Source: Lacunisphaera limnophila (lineage in GTDB: Bacteria; Verrucomicrobiota; Verrucomicrobiia; Opitutales; Opitutaceae). Taken from it: a DNA stretch of 64,000 nt. The DNA lies in contig NZ_CP016094.1 of assembly GCF_001746835.1 (NCBI RefSeq), positions 372,001-436,000 of the forward strand, in the 5' to 3' direction. The notes under the pieces are model-generated. The model saw only the letters and a program-made list of their open reading frames with translations, had not been told where the DNA came from and did not search any database. Shown in pieces: positions 59,175-64,000 of the stretch. Numbering within the stretch: the stretch's first letter is position 1; the number at the start of each line of letters is the position of its first letter. A program made the position numbers and the translations under genes.

Positions 59175-59225
59175 GGGGTAAACGAGGGGGTGATTTGCGA
59201 CAAAAGGCCTAGTCGGCACAAAACT

Positions 59226-59262
59226 ACTCTTTGCGCTTTTTGGGCTTTTTGTGGCCAAACAG
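59226..59262. repeat. Low-GC dispersed motif upstream of the esterase gene
   Basis: CTCTTTGCGCTTTTTGGGCT then TTTTGTGGCCAAA, nearly the same ending as at 17111-17149, but here facing away from the gene start. Confidence 0.4.
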
Positions 59263-59355
59263 ATTGGGGCCGGGGCGTGGGGTAGAAGCCATGACACGAT
59301 TGCCGCGGTGGCCGCGACATCAAAGCGACAACTGCTCTCTTTGTAGAACGCCCCC

Positions 59356-60597
59356 TCACTCTGCCTGCCTGCCCCGCGTCCGCCCCATCGTCCACCACAC
59401 CACCCCGCTGGCAAACGCACAGGCCGCCATCATCCCGGTCATCGGCCGCGCCGTGCCGTCGTGCAACCACCCCACCACCGCCCCGGCTCCCGCGCCGACG
59501 CCAAACTGGATCGTGCCCAGCAGCGCCGAGGCGCTGCCCGCCACCTCGCCGAAGGGCGCCATCACGATCGCCGCGATGTTGGGCGAGATCAATCCGCCCG
59601 CCGACAGATTCAGGAACAACAACACCAACAACAGCGGCAACCCACCCCACCCCGTCACCCCGGTGACCAGCAGGGCCAGGCCGACCAAGGCCAAACCCAC
59701 CAGCGTCCCGTTCAGGATGGCCCGCAGCGCAAACCGCCGCAGCAGCAGACGGTTAAGCTGCGAGGCGAAGATGAGCGCCAGGCCCACAAAACCGAAGGCC
59801 AGCGCGTATTGTTTCGGACTGAGGCCGTGCAACTCGATCAGCACAAACGCCGAGCCCGCCAGGTAACAGAAGACCGCGCCGACCATGAAGCCCGCCACCA
59901 AGGCGGGGCCGATGAACCGCCGGTCACGCAACAGCCGGCCATACGTCCGGAACGCCTGGCCGATGCCCCCGGACGCGGGCGGCGTCCGCCGCGCGGTCTC
60001 AGGCAACGACCAGAAAACCGCCGCCGCGCAGGCGAGTCCGAGCCCGACGAGCATCCAGAAAATCCCCCGCCAGCCCGTCCAGTCGAGGAACAGCCCGCCA
60101 ACCGAGGGCGCGAAGACCGGTGACACCGAGAGGATCACCATCAGCAGTGAGTACATCTTCGCCGAGTCCGTTTCGTTGAAATGATCCCGCACGACCGCCC
60201 GCGGCACCACCATGCTCGCCGCCGCCCCCAGCGCCATGACCAGCCGCCACGCCAGCAGCGCCGCCATCGACTCTGCCAACGCGCAGCCGACGCTCGCCAG
60301 CACGAAAAAAGCCAGGCCAACGAGCAGCGGTCCCCGCCGCCCCCAGCGGTCCACGATCGGGCCGAGGCAGGCCTGCCCCGCCGCCAGCCCAAGCAGGTAG
60401 ATGGACAAGGTCTGCTGCACCGCACCCACATCCGTGCCCAGATCCAAGCCGATCGCCGGCAGGGCCGGCAGGTACATGTCGACCGCAAAGGGCCCGATCA
60501 CCGTCAGCGCCCCGAGGATGAACACCAGTCCCCGGCCCGGTTGCCGCAGCGGCGGGACAGGCTGCGGAGCGGACGCGGAGGGATTGGTTTCGGCCAT
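59356..60597 (-). CDS. Bcr/CflA-type MFS drug exporter
   Basis: Membrane transporter of 413 residues with 12 helices. The first helix region VIGPFAVDMYLPALPAIG is the Bcr/CflA hallmark. The loop 2-3 motif GPIVDRWGRRGPLLVG and the motif C-like RWGxRxP regions are present, followed by PRAVVRDHF, also typical of the group. Such proteins export bicyclomycin, sulfonamides or similar compounds using the proton gradient. The ATG at 60597 is used; the longer open frame overlaps a low-GC repeat. Confidence 0.9.
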   Translation of the reverse strand: MAETNPSASAPQPVPPLRQPGRGLVFILGALTVIGPFAVDMYLPALPAIGLDLGTDVGAVQQTLSIYLLGLAAGQACLGPIVDRWGRRGPLLVGLAFFVLASVGCALAESMAALLAWRLVMALGAAASMVVPRAVVRDHFNETDSAKMYSLLMVILSVSPVFAPSVGGLFLDWTGWRGIFWMLVGLGLACAAAVFWSLPETARRTPPASGGIGQAFRTYGRLLRDRRFIGPALVAGFMVGAVFCYLAGSAFVLIELHGLSPKQYALAFGFVGLALIFASQLNRLLLRRFALRAILNGTLVGLALVGLALLVTGVTGWGGLPLLLVLLFLNLSAGGLISPNIAAIVMAPFGEVAGSASALLGTIQFGVGAGAGAVVGWLHDGTARPMTGMMAACAFASGVVWWTMGRTRGRQAE

Positions 60598-60660
60598 GAA
60601 GCGCCCCAAAGAGCAAGTCCGCGGCCAATTCGCAAACGGAACCACACGAACAGATGAATT

Positions 60661-60757
60661 AGAACCGCGAAGAACGCGGAGGAGCGAGAAGCCCCGACCA
60701 AACCCACCCTCCACCCCAGTTTGCCCTTCGCGAATCTTCGCGTCCTTCGCGGTTAAT
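60661..60757. repeat. Inverted pair of an AACCGCGAAGGACGCG-like motif
   Basis: GAACCGCGAAGAACGCGGAG at 60661 faces CTTCGCGTCCTTCGCGGTTA at about 60738, separated by roughly 55 bases that include the MFS upstream region. It could form a long stem. Confidence 0.5.
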
Positions 60758-60777
60758 GCCTGGGTGACTTCAAACGC

Positions 60778-61389
60778 TCAATCGTAGGACTTGAGCAGCG
60801 CCTCGAGCTCGGTCTTTCGCGGCAGTAACTTCCGTTGATGATGGAACCAGCTCCAAATCAGCATGCCCACCACATAGGCGGGATAAATCACCAGTGCCGG
60901 GATCACGATCTCACGGCCGGCTTTGCCAACCTCCATCAGTTGGTAAACGATGATCGGTAGCATCAACACGCTGGTAACCAGCAGTCCCGCGATGAACTTG
61001 TAACGCGCGCGCTCCGCCCGGTTCTCGTCGAGCAATGCCGCCACACTCGCGCTGATCGATGCATCGCTGTGCGGGTGCCTGACGTGGTGCCGCCAGTGCA
61101 GTCGCACCATGAGCAGCCAGCCGATCCACGGCAGCGCGAAGAACGGGATGATCGCCCACTCCCGGGCCAGGTCCACGCGGTTCAGCGCCGGGTCGGACCA
61201 GATGACCTGAAGCACGACCTTGCCGGTCATGAACAGCAGCAGGCTGAGGATCAGCCCGAGAAAGATAAGATTGCCGCGGCGGCGGCGGCGCAGGTCGGCG
61301 ACGAATTCCATTTTTTGTTTCTCCAGTTGGGCCGCAGGCGGCCGGTTGTGTGGCGAACGCCACGTGTTTTCGATGTCAGCGAAGTTCAT
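60778..61389 (-). CDS. Membrane protein co-transcribed with an ECF sigma factor, possible anti-sigma or accessory
   Basis: Protein of 203 residues with a short soluble N-terminus (ADIENTWRSPHNRPPAAQLE) and four helices (LIFLGLILSLLLFMTGKVVL; WAIIPFFALPWIGWLLM; FIAGLLVTSVLMLPIIV; VIPALVIYPAYVVGMLIW). It overlaps the sigma factor gene by 14 bases, so the two are translated together, the usual arrangement for a membrane regulator of an ECF sigma factor. No zinc-binding anti-sigma motif is seen, so the role is inferred from position. Confidence 0.8.
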   Translation of the reverse strand: MNFADIENTWRSPHNRPPAAQLEKQKMEFVADLRRRRRGNLIFLGLILSLLLFMTGKVVLQVIWSDPALNRVDLAREWAIIPFFALPWIGWLLMVRLHWRHHVRHPHSDASISASVAALLDENRAERARYKFIAGLLVTSVLMLPIIVYQLMEVGKAGREIVIPALVIYPAYVVGMLIWSWFHHQRKLLPRKTELEALLKSYD

Positions 61390-61897
61390 GGGACATTTCC
61401 TCCATTGCGTCGGTCAGTTTCTGTTTCAGGCGGTTCAGCTTCACCCCGACGTTGCTTTCGGTGAGGCCGTGAATCTCCGCCATGCCGGCGTAACTGACGC
61501 CGTCGAGGTGGAGCAAGATGAGGGACCGGTCCACCGGCGGGAGCCGGCGGATCTGCGCGTAAAGCAGTTCGAGCGCCTCGCGTTCCCGGATCCCTGCGGC
61601 TGGCTCGGCGTGCGTGGCGCGCCAGGCATCGGCCTCGAATCGGTCCACCTGCCGGCGGTAGTTCCGCTCGGTGCGCTTCCAGGTCAGCGCGGTGTTGTGG
61701 GCCACCCGATAGATGAAGGTCGAGGGTTGCGCCCCGCCGCGGTAAGCCGGCACCGCCCGCCACACCGCGAGCAACAGCTCCTGCATCAGGTCGTGCCGGT
61801 CCGTCCCCTCGGCGAATCCGTTCACCACGTGGTGCAACACCGCCGCGTGTTCCGCCAGCCAGCGCTCAAAGAGGAGATGTTGTTCGGCGGCCTGCAT
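61376..61897 (-). CDS. ECF-subfamily RNA polymerase sigma factor
   Basis: Sigma-70-type factor of 173 residues. Region 2 is DLMQELLLAVWRAVPAYRGG, then STFIYRVAHNTALTWKR. Region 4 has LPPVDRSLILLHLDGVSYAGMAEIHGLTESNVGVKLNRLKQKL (seen here in overlapping segments), the HTH that reads the -35 element. It is first in a unit with the overlapping membrane protein gene at 60778. Signal and targets are unknown. Confidence 0.92.
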   Translation of the reverse strand: MQAAEQHLLFERWLAEHAAVLHHVVNGFAEGTDRHDLMQELLLAVWRAVPAYRGGAQPSTFIYRVAHNTALTWKRTERNYRRQVDRFEADAWRATHAEPAAGIREREALELLYAQIRRLPPVDRSLILLHLDGVSYAGMAEIHGLTESNVGVKLNRLKQKLTDAMEEMSHELR

Positions 61898-61951
61898 GGG
61901 TGGTGCGCCCTGTTAGATGCCGCCCGCCGCGATTACTTACAGGCAATCGTG

Positions 61952-62329
61952 CTATTCGGGTCGAATCTCCCGCCCATCCTGCCAGCGCCACCCATGGTAC
62001 AGGCCCAGCGCGATCACCATGGCGATGATCAGGAGGTCAAAGGCCGAGAGATACCGCAGGCCCGGCTGGCCGCCGCGCGTCAGCTTGACCAGCAAGGCGT
62101 GCCCAAAGACCGCGACGGCCGACACCGGCAGGGCCAGCCGGATCGACTTCAGTTTCAGTTGTTCGACGCGCTCGTCCTGTTCCTTTTCCCGGGAGAAGAA
62201 GACCACCATCAGGCAGGTGGCGACCATGACCGAGGCACCGGACCACCGGAAATCCGGGTTATACAGGCTGCCTGCGGCCGTGGTCGCGGCCAGGGTCAGG
62301 TAGAGATATTTGAGTGAGTGGTTTTCCAT
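61952..62329 (-). CDS. Small membrane protein of an XRE-regulator module
   Basis: Protein of 125 residues with four hydrophobic segments (YLYLTLAATTAAGSL; GASVMVATCLMVVFF; LALPVSAVAVFGHALLV; AFDLLIIAMVIALGLYHG) and a charged middle (SREKEQDERVEQLKLKSI). It lies 29 bases downstream of the XRE gene and belongs to a membrane protein-HTH-membrane protein module. The segment KEQDERVEQLKLKSIR resembles that of the companion protein at 62560 (RRDELEQRIVSDA), hinting at a shared fold. Confidence 0.78.
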   Translation of the reverse strand: MENHSLKYLYLTLAATTAAGSLYNPDFRWSGASVMVATCLMVVFFSREKEQDERVEQLKLKSIRLALPVSAVAVFGHALLVKLTRGGQPGLRYLSAFDLLIIAMVIALGLYHGWRWQDGREIRPE

Positions 62330-62358
62330 AAGAATCGGGGGTTGGGGGTGGCGACGCG

Positions 62359-62553
62359 TCAGCCGCGGTCGGTGAAGATGTCCTCAATCGGACACTTGAA
62401 GAGTTTCGCGATCTTGAAGGCCAGCGGCAGGCTCGGGTCGTATTTTTCGGTCTCGATCGCGTTGATCGTCTGGCGTGACACGGCCAACTTCTCGGCGAGG
62501 TCGCCCTGCGACCACTCGCGCGCAGCCCGGAGTTCCTTGAGGCGATTTTTCAT
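62359..62553 (-). CDS. XRE-family helix-turn-helix regulator
   Basis: Protein of 64 residues, almost all of it an HTH_3 domain: LKELRAAREWSQGDLAEKLAVSRQTINAIE, then KYDPSLPLAFKIAKLFKCPIEDIF. This short form with the QGDLAEKL-VSRQTINAIE pattern is common in modules with small membrane proteins and probably controls their expression. It starts six bases after the upstream gene ends, so all three genes look like one operon. Confidence 0.9.
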   Translation of the reverse strand: MKNRLKELRAAREWSQGDLAEKLAVSRQTINAIETEKYDPSLPLAFKIAKLFKCPIEDIFTDRG

Positions 62554-62559
62554 GATGAT

Positions 62560-63012
62560 TCAGCGATAGCGTCGCACTGACCATACCCAGCCGGCGCCGA
62601 GGGAAATCAACATCGCTTTCTCCCACACCCCGGGGGTCCAGGCGAAATCCGCCAGTATCCCACCCGAGCGTAACATGCCGGCGATAGTGAGCATGAGGAA
62701 GAGTACGAAGAAACCGGCCGCGGCCGCGTCGCTGACAATGCGCTGTTCAAGCTCATCGCGGCGGCCGCGTGTCGCAGAATGATAGCAGTACACGCCGTAG
62801 GCAAAAGGGAGCAACGGAGTCAGGGCGAGGGGGACCCTTAGCCAGCCCATGATATCGTAATGTCTGAGCATGCCCCGCGCGCCGACCGCACAGAACGCGT
62901 TTAGCAGCACACTCCACAAAAGAAACTTGAAGAAGGGTCGCATCTTTGGCGCGGGAACATCGGGGGTATTGGAGGCGGTGTGCATTCGCTCGATGTAAAG
63001 CATCCTTGTCAT
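62560..63012 (-). CDS. Small membrane protein, first gene of the XRE module
   Basis: Protein of up to 150 residues with four helices (FFKFLLWSVLLNAFCAVG; VPLALTPLLPFAYGVYCYH; AAAGFFVLFLMLTIAGML; WEKAMLISLGAGWVW) and a charged loop (RGRRDELEQRIV). Starts at 63012, 63003 and 62985 are all ATG and none has a strong ribosome site; 62985 gives MHTASNTPDVPAP. The upstream sequence has a TTGACA and near-repeats of ATGACAAG-ATGC that may be an operator for the XRE protein. Confidence 0.75.
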   Translation of the reverse strand: MTRMLYIERMHTASNTPDVPAPKMRPFFKFLLWSVLLNAFCAVGARGMLRHYDIMGWLRVPLALTPLLPFAYGVYCYHSATRGRRDELEQRIVSDAAAAGFFVLFLMLTIAGMLRSGGILADFAWTPGVWEKAMLISLGAGWVWSVRRYR

Positions 63013-63032
63013 CTGTCAAGCATGCTTGTCAT
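62985..63032 (-). promoter_or_regulatory. Candidate promoter and operator of the XRE module
   Basis: On the minus strand, ATGACAAGCATGCTTGACAG is followed by ATGACAAGGATGCTTTACAT. The unit ATGACAAG-ATGCTT occurs twice 21 bases apart. TTGACA (63019-63014) could be a -35 box; the -10 (TTTACA or TACATC) is poor. A direct repeat of this spacing suits a dimeric HTH. Confidence 0.45.
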
Positions 63033-63050
63033 GCCGATTTGAACCACCCA

Positions 63051-63104
63051 GGCACGAAGACACAAAGAGTACCCGAACCCTTCGGGCCTTTGTGGTTACT
63101 TGGC
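63051..63104. repeat. Low-GC palindromic motif at the end of the esterase gene
   Basis: GCACGAAGACACAAAGAGTA on the left faces CTTTGTGGTTACTTGG on the right around a CCCGAA-CCC-TTCGGG hairpin. Arms match the CTTCGTGTC-TTTGTGG wording found at 32122 and 48455. Confidence 0.5.
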
Positions 63105-63108
63105 TCGC

Positions 63109-64000
63109 TCAGATATGAGGCCCCATCCACCCCTGCGCCTTCAGCCACGCCGTCAGCTCCGCCGCCATCACCCGGTGGTCACGCACCCGCGGGTGCTGCT
63201 CCGTCCAATGCTGGAAAACGAAATGGCTGATCGCGGGGTCGGCGGCCTCGAGCTCCCCCACCGCCGCCGCCCACGCTGCGCGCAGTTCCGGGTTCGTCGC
63301 GCCGCCCGCCATGCCGCCGCGTAACAGGACGATGTGCGCCGCCGGATAAGCCGCGCGCACGGCCTTGATCAGCGCGACATAAGCTGTCGTGAACCCCGCC
63401 GGGAACGGCCGCCCGTTCGCCTGAGTGAAGGCCGCGTCGTTCTCGCCGAGGTTCACGCAAACGACCTCCGGCACCCACACGGATAGATCCGCACGGCGCG
63501 GATTGTCCCGCGGGTAGACCTTGTCCCACGCCTCGCCGGCCACCATCGGCACAAAACCCTCGCACAACCCCATCCCGCTCACCGCCATCGCCCGGTGATC
63601 CGCCCCGAACGCTTGCGAAGTGAGATAGCCGTAACTCAACGCGTGGTTGTGCGTCCGCCGGTCTTCCCACTGGTCCACGGCACCATCCTCGTTGTTGGCC
63701 CCGGCCGTGATCGAGTCTCCGATAAACTCCATGCGAAATCGGTACGCCCGCGGCTCCGGTGCCCAGGCCTGCGCACCGGCCGCCAATTCCACGCCGTGGA
63801 AGGCCACCTGCCCGGCGTCGGCTTCCGAGCGCTTGAGGAGTTCCAGCCGGTGCCTCCCCGTCCCGAGTCCGTGCGGGCAGACATACCGGCCGGCCGAACC
63901 CGCCACCACCTCGGTCACCCCGTCCACCGTAAGGTCAAAATAGCTCTGCCCCGTGGCCGTCCCGAAAACCACCGCCAGTACGGGGCCCTCAAAATCCACC
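63109..64000 (-). CDS. CE2-like SGNH acetylesterase, partial at the window edge
   Basis: At least 296 residues are visible; the N-terminus lies beyond base 64000. The visible start (AVVFGTATGQSYFDLTVDGV) reads as the inside of a jelly-roll carbohydrate-binding domain, followed by an SGNH hydrolase domain: RMEFIGDSITAG with the nucleophile Ser, VCVNLGENDAAF, and a C-terminal HPRVRDHRVMA with the catalytic His. A jelly-roll plus SGNH order is typical of CE2 acetyl-xylan/glucomannan esterases, which remove acetyl groups from polysaccharides. The substrate is inferred. Confidence 0.83.
   Translation of the reverse strand, partial: VDFEGPVLAVVFGTATGQSYFDLTVDGVTEVVAGSAGRYVCPHGLGTGRHRLELLKRSEADAGQVAFHGVELAAGAQAWAPEPRAYRFRMEFIGDSITAGANNEDGAVDQWEDRRTHNHALSYGYLTSQAFGADHRAMAVSGMGLCEGFVPMVAGEAWDKVYPRDNPRRADLSVWVPEVVCVNLGENDAAFTQANGRPFPAGFTTAYVALIKAVRAAYPAAHIVLLRGGMAGGATNPELRAAWAAAVGELEAADPAISHFVFQHWTEQHPRVRDHRVMAAELTAWLKAQGWMGPHI

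Noticed and set aside
1-64000. tRNA and rRNA genes
   Set aside because: No cloverleaf with TTCRA-type T-loop or conserved rRNA segment was noticed on reading; a covariance-model scan would be needed to exclude them fully.

Overview
The window is high-GC bacterial chromosome and most resembles a Verrucomicrobiota genome of the Opitutaceae type. That assignment is an inference from three things: a PEP-CTERM protein built of autotransporter-type beta-strand repeats, the mix of gene families, and the many short palindromic repeats between genes. No rRNA, tRNA, CRISPR array, insertion sequence or phage gene was seen. Both ends cut into neighbouring sequence: the left end starts just upstream of a universal stress protein gene, and the right end truncates a CE2-like esterase gene.

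Layout. (1) 1-2.2 kb: a UspA protein and a Tat-exported Gfo/Idh/MocA oxidoreductase. (2) 2.4-9.9 kb: a probable lysine-to-2-oxoglutarate catabolic set, with a lysine 6-dehydrogenase-like enzyme, an ALDH7-type semialdehyde dehydrogenase, an unrecognised VOC-like protein and a YdiJ-type D-2-hydroxyglutarate dehydrogenase. (3) 10-18.4 kb: adenine deaminase, a frameshifted PEP-CTERM repeat protein, a NarL-type two-component pair and an M24 aminopeptidase. (4) 18.5-27.1 kb: a complete cbb3 oxidase cluster on the minus strand (DUF2934 gene, ccoS, fused ccoNO, ccoQ-like, ccoP, ccoG, ccoH-like, safE-like, ccoI). (5) 27.2-47.9 kb: a nitrogen-oxide respiration island. It holds Ric/YtfE, a Dnr-like Crp/Fnr regulator, NrfHA, a heme-copper NO reductase-like operon, azurin, a NirK-cytochrome c fusion, NirV, two SCO proteins and a YwiC-like protein. 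(6) 48-64 kb: mostly housekeeping and small regulatory genes (TatC, pyruvate phosphate dikinase, TlpA-like protein, hydrolases, MFS exporter, ECF sigma factor, XRE module).

How the genes fit together. Seven sites close to TTGAT-N4-ATCAA lie about 35-59 bases upstream of ric, a cupin gene, the DUF2249-nrfHA set, the NO reductase-like operon, azurin, nirK and the ywiC-like gene. A Crp/Fnr protein without the FNR cysteine cluster but with an E-x-x-S-R recognition helix is encoded in the same island and is the obvious candidate regulator. NirK would make NO, the heme-copper enzyme would reduce it, azurin or cytochromes would carry electrons, SCO proteins would load copper, and Ric would repair NO damage. 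NrfHA gives a parallel route from nitrite to ammonium. No nosZ is present in the window.

The most unusual item is the operon at 35.4-42.6 kb. It carries a subunit I whose active-site tyrosine position is glutamine, a CuA subunit II, a second subunit I-like protein lacking the His-His CuB ligands, a membrane-anchored SCO protein, and a cytochrome b/ferredoxin/MvhD fusion. A second theme is the family of palindromic repeats with TGTAG...CTACA ends. At least two copies lie inside coding regions in frame.
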